A stretch of DNA of 64,000 nt from Streptomyces ortus (lineage in GTDB: Bacteria; Actinomycetota; Actinomycetes; Streptomycetales; Streptomycetaceae), in NCBI RefSeq assembly GCF_026341275.1, contig NZ_JAIFZO010000002.1, forward strand, positions 4,990,118 to 5,054,117, written 5' to 3'. How positions within the stretch are numbered: the stretch's first letter is position 1; each line of letters begins with the position of its first letter. The notes under the pieces are model-generated. The model worked only from the letters and a program-made list of their open reading frames with translations. It did not search any database and had not been told where the DNA came from. A program made the translations under genes and the position numbers. This document shows positions 42,762 to 51,178 of this stretch, piece by piece.

Positions 42762-43988
42762 TCAGGCCTTGGCCTCCGCCAGGAGCTTCTGGATCCGCGA
42801 GACGCCCTCGACGAGGTCCTCGTCACCCAGCGCGTACGACAGCCGCAGATAACCCGGCGTGCCGAAGGCCTCACCCGGGACGACCGCGACCTCGGCCTCC
42901 TCCAGGATCAGGGCGGCCAGCTCGACGGAGGTCTGCGGGCGCCTGCCGCGGATCTCCTTGCCGAGGAGCGCCTTCACCGAGGGGTACGCGTAGAACGCGC
43001 CCTCGGGCTCCGGGCAGAGCACGCCCTCGATCTCGTTGAGCATGCGCACGATCGTCCGACGGCGGCGGTCGAAGGCCTCGCGCATCTCGGCGACGGCCGT
43101 CAGGTCGCCCGAGACGGCGGCGATCGCGGCGGCCTGGGCCACGTTCGACACGTTCGACGTGGCGTGGGACTGCAGGTTGGTCGCCGCCTTGACGACGTCC
43201 TTGGGGCCGATCACCCACCCGACCCGCCAGCCGGTCATCGCGTACGTCTTCGCCACGCCGTTGACCACGATGCACTTGTCGCGCAGCTCAGGAAGTACTG
43301 CCGGCAGCGAGGTGAACTTCGCGTCCCCGTAGACCAGGTGCTCGTAGATCTCGTCCGTCATCACCCACAGGCCGTGCTCTATGGCCCAGCGGCCGATGGC
43401 CTCGGTGTCCTCGGCGCTGTAGACGGCGCCGGTCGGGTTCGAGGGGGACACGAAGAGGACGACCTTGGTCCGCTCCGTACGGGCCGCCTCCAGCTGCTCG
43501 ACCGAGACGCGGTAGCCGGTGGTCTCGTCCGCGACGACCTCCACCGGGACACCGCCGGCGAGACGGATCGACTCGGGGTACGTCGTCCAGTAGGGGGCCG
43601 GGACGATGACCTCGTCGCCCGGGTCGAGGATCGCGGCGAACGCCTGGTAGATGGCCTGCTTGCCGCCGTTGGTCACCAGGACCTGGGAGGCGTCCACCTC
43701 GTAGTGGGAGTCACGCAGCGTCTTGGCGACGATCGCCGCCTTCAGCTCGGGAAGGCCGCCGGCCGGCGTGTAGCGGTGGTACTTCGGGTTCTTGCATGCC
43801 TCGATGGCGGCCTCGACGACGTAGTCCGGGGTCGGGAAGTCGGGCTCACCGGCGCCGAAGCCGATCACCGGACGTCCGGCGGCCTTGAGGGCCTTGGCCT
43901 TGGCGTCCACGGCGAGGGTGGCGGACTCGGAGATCGCGCCGACTCGGGCGGAGACCCGGCGCTCGGTGGGAGGGATTGCAGCGCTCAT
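42762..43988 (-). CDS. aspC: Aspartate/aromatic aminotransferase, class I
   Basis: A 408-residue PLP enzyme. The Schiff-base lysine is in NGVAKTYAMTGWRVGW, the PLP-phosphate Arg is in the same stretch, and SPSNPTG and DEIYEHLVYGD are fold-type I signatures. It transfers amino groups between aspartate and 2-oxoglutarate, possibly with broader specificity. A weak ribosome site precedes ATG 43988. It is divergent from tRNA-Trp. Confidence 0.93.
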   Translation of the reverse strand: MSAAIPPTERRVSARVGAISESATLAVDAKAKALKAAGRPVIGFGAGEPDFPTPDYVVEAAIEACKNPKYHRYTPAGGLPELKAAIVAKTLRDSHYEVDASQVLVTNGGKQAIYQAFAAILDPGDEVIVPAPYWTTYPESIRLAGGVPVEVVADETTGYRVSVEQLEAARTERTKVVLFVSPSNPTGAVYSAEDTEAIGRWAIEHGLWVMTDEIYEHLVYGDAKFTSLPAVLPELRDKCIVVNGVAKTYAMTGWRVGWVIGPKDVVKAATNLQSHATSNVSNVAQAAAIAAVSGDLTAVAEMREAFDRRRRTIVRMLNEIEGVLCPEPEGAFYAYPSVKALLGKEIRGRRPQTSVELAALILEEAEVAVVPGEAFGTPGYLRLSYALGDEDLVEGVSRIQKLLAEAKA

Positions 43989-44213
43989 GGGCCCATCGTT
44001 TCAGACCGGAAACGTCCCCGGCACACTGGTTTCACAGACTGGGCAACGCGGGACGAACCCGGGGCCGGGCACGCACAAAGTCCTTACGGACACTTTCTGT
44101 TCGACGCCCGGCCGCCGACCACGTACACTCTCACCTCGTTGGCCTTCACCGGCCGCACCCATCCGGTGCACACCGAGCACCCGGGCGGATGCGGTACGTT
44201 GTGAGGGAAGCAG

Positions 44214-44286
44214 AGGGTCGTAGCTCAATTGGTAGAGCACTGGTCTCCAAAACCAGCGGTTGGGGGTTCAAGTCCCTCCGGCCCTG
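44214..44286 (+). tRNA. tRNA-Trp (CCA)
   Basis: Seventy-three bases: acceptor AGGGTCG with CGGCCCT (one G-T pair), anticodon loop CTCCAAA with CCA at 44247-44249, T arm GGGGGTTCAAGTCCCTC, discriminator G. It precedes secE, as in many actinobacteria. TACGTT at 44195-44200 may be its -10 box. Confidence 0.97.
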
Positions 44287-44395
44287 CTACACACTCCTTT
44301 CACCAGGATGTGTGCACATGTACGTACTGCATTGCATCGTCGTGCGGCTCACACCGGGCGCGGCACGGCCACGACCCGGAATCAGGTGAGGACGC

Positions 44396-44683
44396 GTGAC
44401 GGACGCCGTGGGCTCCATCGACATGCCTGATGCCCAGGATGAGGCGCCGGAGTCCCAGAAGAAGGGCCGCAAGGGCGGTAAGCGTGCCAAGAAGGGCCCG
44501 CTGAAGCGCCTCGCCCTCTTCTACCGCCAGATCGTCGCGGAGCTCCGCAAGGTTGTCTGGCCGACCCGCAATCAGCTGACGACGTACACCACTGTGGTGA
44601 TTGTGTTCGTTGTCATCATGATCGGTCTGGTGACTGTGATTGACTTCGGACTCGACAAGGCCGCCAAGTACGTCTTCGGCTAG
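44396..44683 (+). CDS. secE: Preprotein translocase subunit SecE
   Basis: A 95-residue single-helix SecE that clamps SecY. A Lys/Gly-rich cytoplasmic start is followed by the amphipathic helix FYRQIVAELRKVVWPTRNQL and one membrane helix at about 66-88. GTG 44396 has AGGTGAGGA before it. Confidence 0.96.
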   Translation: MTDAVGSIDMPDAQDEAPESQKKGRKGGKRAKKGPLKRLALFYRQIVAELRKVVWPTRNQLTTYTTVVIVFVVIMIGLVTVIDFGLDKAAKYVFG

Positions 44684-44690
44684 GCCAAGC

Positions 44691-44723
44691 GCGAAGGGCG
44701 CCGTATCCGGCGCCCGCTTTCGC
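44691..44723 (+). terminator. Hairpin between secE and nusG
   Basis: An eight-base core stem GGGCGCCG / CGGCGCCC with loop TATC, extended by an imperfect outer stem. Its position suggests attenuation or RNA processing rather than full termination. Confidence 0.55.
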
Positions 44724-44760
44724 GTGTTCCACCCCCATGATCCAGGAAGAAGCAGCCACC

Positions 44761-45645
44761 GTGTCTGACCCGAACCTGAACGATGCCGTCGAGTCGGTCG
44801 AGTCCCGCGAGGACGAGCTCGACATCGTCGAGGGCGCGGACGTCGAGGACCAGGTCGAGGCTGCCGACGCCGCGGCGGGCGAGCCCGCCGAAGAGGCCGC
44901 GCTGCACGTCGAGGACGAGTCCGACGAGGACGACACCGCCTCCGTCGACGAGGACGCCGACACGGACGTGGACGCGACCGACGAGAGCGCCGAGGCCGAC
45001 GAGGAGGAGGCGGAGGAGGCCGAGCCGGTCGACCCCGTCACCGCCCTTCGTGAGGAACTTCGCACGCTGCCCGGCGAGTGGTACGTCATCCACACGTACG
45101 CCGGTTACGAGAACCGCGTGAAGACCAACCTCGAACAGCGTGCCGTCTCGCTGAACGTCGAGGACTTCATCTTCGCGGCCGAGGTGCCGCAAGAAGAGGT
45201 CGCGCAGATCAAGAACGGCGAGCGCAAGACCATCAAGCAGAACAAGCTCCCCGGCTACGTGCTGGTGCGCATGGATCTGACGAACGAGTCCTGGGGTGTC
45301 GTCCGCAACACCCCCGGCGTCACCGGCTTCGTGGGCAACGCCTACGACCCGTACCCGCTGACGCTGGACGAGATCGTCAAGATGCTCGCCCCCGAGGCCG
45401 AGGAGAAGGCCGCCCGCGAGGCCGCCGAGGCCGAGGGCAAGCCGGCGCCGTCCCGCAAGCTCGAGGTCCAGGTGCTGGACTTCGAGGTGGGCGACTCGGT
45501 CACCGTCACCGACGGCCCGTTCGCGACGCTGCAGGCGACCATCAACGAGATCAACGCCGACTCGAAGAAGGTCAAGGGCCTCGTCGAGATCTTCGGCCGC
45601 GAGACTCCGGTGGAGCTCAGCTTCGACCAGATCCAGAAGAACTGA
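44761..45645 (+). CDS. nusG: Transcription factor NusG with acidic N-terminal extension
   Basis: A 294-residue NusG. The first 95 residues are an Asp/Glu-rich extension typical of Streptomyces; the NGN domain starts at EWYVIHTYAGYENRVKTNLEQR, and the KOW domain is DFEVGDSVTVTDGPFATLQATI near the end. It binds RNA polymerase and modulates pausing and Rho-dependent termination. GTG 44761 is the conserved start; an upstream ATG 44737 lacks a ribosome site. Confidence 0.95.
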   Translation: MSDPNLNDAVESVESREDELDIVEGADVEDQVEAADAAAGEPAEEAALHVEDESDEDDTASVDEDADTDVDATDESAEADEEEAEEAEPVDPVTALREELRTLPGEWYVIHTYAGYENRVKTNLEQRAVSLNVEDFIFAAEVPQEEVAQIKNGERKTIKQNKLPGYVLVRMDLTNESWGVVRNTPGVTGFVGNAYDPYPLTLDEIVKMLAPEAEEKAAREAAEAEGKPAPSRKLEVQVLDFEVGDSVTVTDGPFATLQATINEINADSKKVKGLVEIFGRETPVELSFDQIQKN

Positions 45646-45673
45646 CGTTCTTTCGGACCGTACGCTTCCGTCC

Positions 45674-45706
45674 AGGTCAGACAGGCTCTCGTAGCCGGTC
45701 TGACCT
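45674..45706 (+). terminator. Hairpin between nusG and rplK
   Basis: Nine-base arms AGGTCAGAC / GTCTGACCT with an inner GGCT / AGCC stem. It may terminate part of the nusG transcripts before the L11 operon promoter. Confidence 0.65.
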
Positions 45707-45815
45707 GCTCGGTTTCAGGCTGCGCACCGATACCCGTTATCGTTGTGCGGTATGCCTCCATCCGGATGATCCGGAATGGATGGCCGGAAACTCTCACTAG
45801 GACCCGGAGAGAGCA

Positions 45816-46250
45816 ATGCCTCCCAAGAAGAAGAAGGTCACGGGGCTTATCAAGCTCCAGATCCAGGCCGGTGCGGCCAACCCGGCGCCGCCGGTCGGCC
45901 CCGCGCTGGGCCAGCACGGCGTCAACATCATGGAGTTCTGCAAGGCCTACAACGCGGCGACCGAGTCGCAGCGCGGCTGGGTCATCCCGGTGGAGATCAC
46001 GGTCTACGAAGACCGCTCCTTCACCTTCATCACCAAGACCCCGCCGGCCGCGAAGATGATCCTCAAGGCCGCTGGTGTCGAGAAGGGCTCCGGCGAGCCC
46101 CACAAGACCAAGGTCGCCAAGATCAGCCAGGCCCAGGTCCGCGAGATCGCCACCACCAAGCTGGCCGACCTCAACGCCAACGACCTGGACGCCGCGTCGA
46201 AGATCATCGCCGGCACCGCCCGTTCCATGGGCATCACGGTCGAGGGCTGA
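45816..46250 (+). CDS. rplK: Ribosomal protein L11
   Basis: A 144-residue large-subunit protein of the GTPase-associated centre, and the target region of thiostrepton. It begins [37 protein letters not shown]. Prolines of the thiostrepton-binding N-terminal domain are intact. GGAGAG precedes ATG 45816. Confidence 0.98.
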
Positions 46251-46326
46251 TCCCCACCTTCGCAGAACACCGTGGCAGGGCCTGCTCGGCCCCTACCACG
46301 ACTCCTCAGAGCACACAGGAGCAGTA

Positions 46327-47052
46327 GTGAGCAAGCGCAGCAAGTCTCTCCGCGCTGCGGACGCCAAGGTCGACCGGGAGAAGCAGTACGCCCCGCTCGA
46401 AGCCGTCCGTCTCGCCAAGGAGACCTCCACCTCCAAGTTCGACGGCACCGTCGAGGTCGCCTTCCGTCTGGGTGTCGACCCGCGCAAGGCCGACCAGATG
46501 GTCCGCGGCACCGTGAACCTCCCGCACGGCACCGGCAAGACCGCCCGGGTCCTGGTCTTCGCGACCGGTGACCGTGCCGAGGCCGCGACTGCCGCCGGCG
46601 CCGACATCGTCGGTTCCGACGAACTCATCGACGAGGTGGCGAAGGGGCGTCTGGACTTCGACGCCGTCGTCGCCACCCCGGACCTCATGGGCAAGGTCGG
46701 CCGCCTGGGCCGTGTCCTCGGCCCGCGTGGTCTGATGCCGAACCCGAAGACGGGCACCGTGACCCCGGACGTGGCCAAGGCCGTGACCGAGATCAAGGGC
46801 GGCAAGATCGAGTTCCGCGTCGACAAGCACTCGAACCTCCACTTCATCATCGGCAAGGTGTCGTTCGACGACACGCAGCTGGTGGAGAACTACGGCGCCG
46901 CGCTCGACGAGATCCTTCGTCTGAAGCCGTCGGCCGCCAAGGGTCGCTACATCAAGAAGGCCACGATCAGCACCACGATCGGCCCCGGCATCACGCTGGA
47001 CTCGAACCGCACCCGCAACCTCCTCGTGGAGGAGGACCCGGCCGCCGTCTGA
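46327..47052 (+). CDS. rplA: Ribosomal protein L1
   Basis: A 241-residue L1-stalk protein. VLGPRGLMPNPKTGTVTPDV is the rRNA-binding signature. L1 represses its own operon in many bacteria by binding the mRNA leader. GTG 46327, with AGGAG 12 bases upstream, is 76 bp after rplK. Confidence 0.97.
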   Translation: MSKRSKSLRAADAKVDREKQYAPLEAVRLAKETSTSKFDGTVEVAFRLGVDPRKADQMVRGTVNLPHGTGKTARVLVFATGDRAEAATAAGADIVGSDELIDEVAKGRLDFDAVVATPDLMGKVGRLGRVLGPRGLMPNPKTGTVTPDVAKAVTEIKGGKIEFRVDKHSNLHFIIGKVSFDDTQLVENYGAALDEILRLKPSAAKGRYIKKATISTTIGPGITLDSNRTRNLLVEEDPAAV

Positions 47053-47094
47053 GCCTGACGCTCACCGGTAGCCACGTCGCAGACGCGATTTCAG

Positions 47095-47132
47095 GACGGG
47101 CCCCGCAACCTTTCGAGGTCGCGGGGCCCGTC
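47095..47132 (+). terminator. rplKA terminator
   Basis: Twelve-base arms GACGGGCCCCGC and its complement enclose an inner ACCT-TTCG-AGGT stem-loop, 42 bp after rplA. Confidence 0.9.
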
Positions 47133-47282
47133 TCTGTGTCCGGGGTAGGGGATACGGGGTCCGAGATGCGGGGCAGGGGTACGGGGCGCGGGTCCGATGC
47201 GCGGCGGCCGGTGTCCGTTTCCGGGTCGGATGTCGGTGGCCTGCGCTAGCGTGCGAGGCACAGGAATCGCATAGGGGGACGA

Positions 47283-48203
47283 ATGATGAGCTCGATCGTG
47301 CGCCGGGTGGCCGTCTCGATAGCGGTGGCCGCCGTTCTGACGGGAGCCGCGGCCTGTAGTGGCCCGGACTCCGACGGCGATTCCGGAGGGGACGGCAAGG
47401 GCTCGGCGGCGGACAGCGAGAAGACCGGCGAGGCCGGGACCCGGACGGACGCGGTGGTGGCCCTTCGCTCCGTGGCGAAGAGCACCGACGGCGCGGACTC
47501 CGCCAAGGTCGAGTCCACCACGACCATGGGCACGATGATGTCGATGGAGGCGGACGGCGTCCTGGGCTGGGCCGACGGGCTCACCGGCAACCTGATGATC
47601 ACGTACACCGGCGGCACGATGGCCGACCAGATGCGTCAGCTGGGCACCACCTCCATGGAGGCCCGCTATCTGCCGGACGCCTACTACGCGAAGATGGGCG
47701 ACAAGTTCGCCGAGCAGTCCGGCGGCAAGCACTGGATCAAGTACGGCTACGACGACCTGGCGAAGCTCGCCGGCGGGTCGGGGGTGTACATGAAGGACCA
47801 GATGCAGAACACCACGCCGAACCAGTCGGTGAAGCTGCTGCTGGCCTCCGGGGACGTCGAGAAGGTCGGCGAGGAGAAGGTGCGGGGCGAGGACACCACG
47901 CACTACTCGGGCACGGTCGAGGTCGCGGAGCTCGCCGGCCGCAGCTCGTCGCTCTCCGCGAGTCAACTGGCCGAGCTGAAGAGCCAGTTGGAGCAGGCGG
48001 GGGTGACCACCGAGACCATCGACATCTGGGTGAACGACAAGGACCTGCTGGTCAAGAAGGCCGAGAAGGGCGAGCTGGCGACCGGCTCGATGTCCTCGAC
48101 GGCGTACTACAGCGACTACGGCGTCGAGGTCGCCGCCGAGGAGCCGGCGGCGGGTGACACCGCGGACTTCAAGGACCTGATGCGGAGCGGGCCGACGGAC
48201 TGA
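47283..48203 (+). CDS. Lipoprotein, LppX-like fold (paralog 1)
   Basis: A 306-residue lipoprotein with lipobox LTGAAAC. The body contains the family segments KHWIKYGYDDL and GEEKVRGEDTTHYSGTVEV. The latter is clearly related to GTEKVEGVETTHYKGTVTL in the next gene, so the two are paralogs. It lies between the rplKA and rplJL operons. The cargo is unknown; the fold often binds lipids. Confidence 0.85.
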   Translation: MMSSIVRRVAVSIAVAAVLTGAAACSGPDSDGDSGGDGKGSAADSEKTGEAGTRTDAVVALRSVAKSTDGADSAKVESTTTMGTMMSMEADGVLGWADGLTGNLMITYTGGTMADQMRQLGTTSMEARYLPDAYYAKMGDKFAEQSGGKHWIKYGYDDLAKLAGGSGVYMKDQMQNTTPNQSVKLLLASGDVEKVGEEKVRGEDTTHYSGTVEVAELAGRSSSLSASQLAELKSQLEQAGVTTETIDIWVNDKDLLVKKAEKGELATGSMSSTAYYSDYGVEVAAEEPAAGDTADFKDLMRSGPTD

Positions 48204-48257
48204 GCCCTTCGCCGTCCGCCTGCCTCCGCCACCCCTACCCCGGTTCTGCCCCTCCCG

Positions 48258-48305
48258 GCAGTCACAGCAGTCACAGCTGTCACAGGCGTCACACAGGTCA
48301 CCCAC
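48258..48305. repeat. GTCACA direct repeats
   Basis: GTCACA recurs four times with a spacing of 9-10 bases, and a GTCACC follows, from about 48260 to 48301, ending 86 bp before the second lipoprotein gene. The spacing would place the copies near the same helix face. Confidence 0.65.
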
Positions 48306-48386
48306 AACTAGCAGGACTGTTCGAACCCCGCTGGGATACGCTCGCGGCTTGTCTGTGAGTCGCATATCTGTTCCTTGGGGGGAACC

Positions 48387-49244
48387 ATGACGCTTTCCGT
48401 GCGCACATCAGTACGTCATCGGGCGACGGGCGCGGTCGTCGCCGCGCTCGTCCTGGGCGGGGGTGCGGTCGGCTGTTCCAAGGCGGACGAGGAGTCCCCC
48501 GAGATGACGCCCGCCGCGGCCGTCGCCAAGGCGGCGAAGAAGACGGAGGACATCACCTCCCTCAGCTACCGGATGTCCGGCAGGACCCCGGAGGAGGGGC
48601 GCGTCAAGGCCGAGGCCCAGATGCGCATGGAGCCCGACCTCGCCATGAGCATGAAGATGACCGCCCTCGACCAGGGGAAGGACGGCAACGCCGAGATCCG
48701 TCTGGTCGACAAGGCGATGTACATCGGCGGGGGCGCCGCGGCGGCCAAGGAGATGGACGGCAAGAGCTGGATCAAGTTCGACATGTCCACGCTGGGTGAC
48801 GACGCGCTGGGCGGCGGCGGGGCCCCGGGCGCCGGGACGGCCGACAAGAACCCGGCGCAGGAGTCCACCTTCCTCACCGGGTCCAAGGACGTGAAGAAGG
48901 TCGGCACCGAGAAGGTCGAGGGCGTCGAGACCACCCACTACAAGGGAACGGTCACCCTCGACGAGTTCCGCAAGTCCCTCAAGGGCGAGAGCAAGGCCAC
49001 CCGCGAGAAGCGGGAGAAGAGCCTGGAGCAGTACGAGAAGCTGGGCCTGGACGCGCTCACGATGGACATGTGGGTCGACGGCGAGGACCACACCAAGCAG
49101 TTCCGTATGCAGGGCGACGCCGACAAGGGCAAGCTCGACATGACCATCACCTTCCTCGACTACAACAAGCCCGTGACCGTCAAGGCCCCGCCGGCCAAGG
49201 ACGTCATGGACCTGGCCGAGATGATGGGCGACCTGGAGGGCTGA
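48387..49244 (+). CDS. Lipoprotein, LppX-like fold (paralog 2)
   Basis: A 285-residue lipoprotein with lipobox GGAVGC. It shares the KSWIKFDMS and ETTHYKGTV segments with the upstream paralog. ATG 48387 follows GGGGGGA. Tandem paralogs suggest related cargos at the cell surface; no ligand is evident. Confidence 0.85.
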   Translation: MTLSVRTSVRHRATGAVVAALVLGGGAVGCSKADEESPEMTPAAAVAKAAKKTEDITSLSYRMSGRTPEEGRVKAEAQMRMEPDLAMSMKMTALDQGKDGNAEIRLVDKAMYIGGGAAAAKEMDGKSWIKFDMSTLGDDALGGGGAPGAGTADKNPAQESTFLTGSKDVKKVGTEKVEGVETTHYKGTVTLDEFRKSLKGESKATREKREKSLEQYEKLGLDALTMDMWVDGEDHTKQFRMQGDADKGKLDMTITFLDYNKPVTVKAPPAKDVMDLAEMMGDLEG

Positions 49245-49267
49245 GGGCCCCGAGGGCGCGGATTTGC

Positions 49268-49273
49268 TTGACA
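49268..49273 (+). promoter_or_regulatory. Candidate -35 box of the rplJL operon
   Basis: A perfect TTGACA sits 265 bp before rplJ, with TAATCT 14 bases later as a weakly spaced -10. The spacer is shorter than normal, so the assignment is tentative. Confidence 0.45.
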
Positions 49274-49299
49274 GTGCCCCGTTCACGTAATCTTCCACA

Positions 49300-49448
49300 G
49301 AAGCCAAAGACCGCTGGTCGTTGCCGTGCTCTCGTCAGAGGACGCGGTGACCGAAGGATCCGCTGAATTGCGGACGACCCGCGTAGGTGACTGTGGATGA
49401 GCTCCCGGACAGTCCCGTACTTCGTACGGATTTCAGTCTGGTAGAGCC
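49300..49448 (+). promoter_or_regulatory. Putative L10 leader of rplJL
   Basis: The long untranslated leader upstream of rplJ fits the L10(L12)4-binding leader used for autogenous control in many bacteria. A CCGTAC-TTC-GTACGG hairpin lies near 49414-49428. The fold was not computed; the assignment rests on position and length. Confidence 0.5.
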
Positions 49449-49475
49449 ACGCCCCGTGCGCCTGCGCCGGGGCGT
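49449..49475 (+). terminator. Attenuator before rplJ
   Basis: An ACGCCCCG / CGGGGCGT stem followed by TTCGTTTT, one of the few T-rich terminators in the window, 58 bp before rplJ. Its place inside the leader points to attenuation. Confidence 0.75.
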
Positions 49476-49532
49476 TTCGTTTTCCCAGTCTCCTTCTGAG
49501 CGGTCCTCATCACCCGGAAGGAGGCCACGCTT

Positions 49533-50063
49533 ATGGCAAGGCCCGACAAGGCTGCCGCGGTAGCCGAGCTCGCGGACCAGTTCCGTAGCTCGAACGCCGC
49601 TGTGCTGACCGAGTACCGGGGTCTCACCGTGGCGCAGCTCAAGACGCTGCGTCGTTCGCTCGGTGAAGACGCCCAGTACGCCGTGGTGAAGAACACGCTG
49701 ACCAAGATCGCGGCCAACGAGGCCGGGATCTCCACGCTCGACGACCTGTTCAACGGTCCGACAGCGGTTGCCTTCATCTCCGGTGACCCGGTGACGTCGG
49801 CGAAGGGTCTTCGTGACTTCGCCAAGGACAACCCGAACCTCGTCATCAAGGGCGGTGTCCTTGACGGCAAGGCGCTGTCCGCCGACGAGATCAAGAAGCT
49901 TGCGGACCTTGAGTCCCGCGAGGTTCTGCTCGCCAAGCTGGCGGGCGCCATGAAGGGCAAGCAGACCCAGGCTGCGCAGCTCTTCCAGGCGCTTCCCTCG
50001 AAGTTCGTCCGCACCGCGGAGGCGCTTCGCGTCAAGCTCGAAGAGCAGGGCGGTGCCGAGTAA
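49533..50063 (+). CDS. rplJ: Ribosomal protein L10
   Basis: A 176-residue stalk-base protein. It begins MARPDKAAAVAELADQFRSS, then AVLTEYRGLTVAQLKTLRR. The C-terminal helix carries L7/L12 dimers. AAGGAGG precedes ATG 49533. L10 with L12 is the repressor of the operon in other bacteria. Confidence 0.98.
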   Translation: MARPDKAAAVAELADQFRSSNAAVLTEYRGLTVAQLKTLRRSLGEDAQYAVVKNTLTKIAANEAGISTLDDLFNGPTAVAFISGDPVTSAKGLRDFAKDNPNLVIKGGVLDGKALSADEIKKLADLESREVLLAKLAGAMKGKQTQAAQLFQALPSKFVRTAEALRVKLEEQGGAE

Positions 50064-50173
50064 CTCGGCTCGCGCAATGACCGCCGCTTGAGGCGACGGT
50101 CGCAGCGGGCCGAACGTACGCCCGCCTCACCAGTACATCCCGGCACCTGCCGAATTAGTGGAAGGACGCCATC

Positions 50174-50554
50174 ATGGCGAAGCTGTCCCAGGAAGAGCTG
50201 CTCGCGCAGTTCGAGACCCTCACCCTCATCGAGCTCTCCGAGTTCGTGAAGGCCTTCGAGGAGAAGTTCGACGTCACCGCCGCCGCCGCGGTCGCCGCCG
50301 GCCCCGCCGCCGCTGCCGCCCCGGCCGAGGCCGAGGCCGAGCAGGACGAGTTCGACGTCATCCTCACGGGTGCCGGCGAGAAGAAGATCCAGGTCATCAA
50401 GGTCGTGCGTGAGCTCACCTCGCTGGGTCTGAAGGAGGCCAAGGACCTCGTCGACGGCGCTCCGAAGCCCGTCCTGGAGAAGGTCGACAAGGCTGCCGCC
50501 GAGAAGGCCGCCGAGTCCCTCAAGGGCGCCGGCGCCTCCGTCGAGGTCAAGTGA
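50174..50554 (+). CDS. rplL: Ribosomal protein L7/L12
   Basis: A 126-residue stalk protein with an N-terminal dimer domain, an Ala/Glu hinge (about 38-55) and a C-terminal factor-binding domain with GAGEKKIQVIKVVRELTSLGLKEAKDLVD. GAAGGA precedes ATG 50174. A GACCGCCGC...GGCGACGGTC dyad lies in the gap after rplJ. Confidence 0.98.
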   Translation: MAKLSQEELLAQFETLTLIELSEFVKAFEEKFDVTAAAAVAAGPAAAAAPAEAEAEQDEFDVILTGAGEKKIQVIKVVRELTSLGLKEAKDLVDGAPKPVLEKVDKAAAEKAAESLKGAGASVEVK

Positions 50555-50623
50555 CCCGACGAGTCCGCAAGGGCTCCCGCGGGCCGCGTGAAGCCGCTTC
50601 CGTAGCGGTGTAACGCTGACGCA

Positions 50624-50661
50624 CCGAAGAGCGATCACCCATCTGGGTGGTCGCTCTTCGG
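50624..50661 (+). terminator. rplL-rpoB intergenic terminator
   Basis: An 18-base stem with one G-T pair (CCGAAGAGCGATCACCCA arm) and a two-base nominal loop, 70 bp after rplL. As in other bacteria it may let part of the transcription continue into rpoB. Confidence 0.85.
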
Positions 50662-50965
50662 CGTTCGAGGGGGCCGTGCGGCGACTGCCTTGCGCTGTAG
50701 GTCGCGACGAGTATGGTGATCTTCGTTCGTGCCTCCGGCCGCCCGTGACGGGCTGCAAGACAGGTCGCAAGTGACGGTGGCAGCACCTGGTTCGGGCTTG
50801 GGGGGCCTTGACGAACCGCACGCAGCGCGCAATTCTCAGGACGCGTCGTCACAACGATCCGGATCCGAGGCATGGATCGGCGGCGAAGAGGGCAGTATCG
50901 ATGTGCATCGAGGGCGTGGCTTGCAGCAGGGGTTGAGAACAACGAGGGTCTTCAAAAACCCGCAC

Positions 50966-50994
50966 TGGACATCAGTGGGCCTAGTGGCTACACT
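50966..50994 (+). promoter_or_regulatory. Candidate rpoB promoter
   Basis: TGGACA (50966-50971), a 17-base spacer and TACACT (50989-50994) match a housekeeping sigma promoter about 185 bases before the TTG start of rpoB. The 624-bp gap between rplL and rpoB holds no other gene. Confidence 0.6.
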
Positions 50995-51178
50995 GACCCT
51001 TTGCGCTGCCTGTTAGCTGCCTCCTGCCCGTCACCAGGGGCATACCCTCGCTTGAGCACCGTGGATGGAACAGACTCTGACCTGGTCGTATTCGGCCGGT
51101 TCGGAAGACGTCCCTCCTGGTGCCCCGCTTGGGACCGGTACGCGCGTAGTGAGTCCGAGCCCTCGGAAGGACCCCCTC

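Noticed and set aside
51065..51178. Longer RpoB start at ATG 51065
   Set aside because: The extra 38 residues lack RpoB similarity and no ribosome site precedes the ATG; TTG 51179 has one and gives the expected length.
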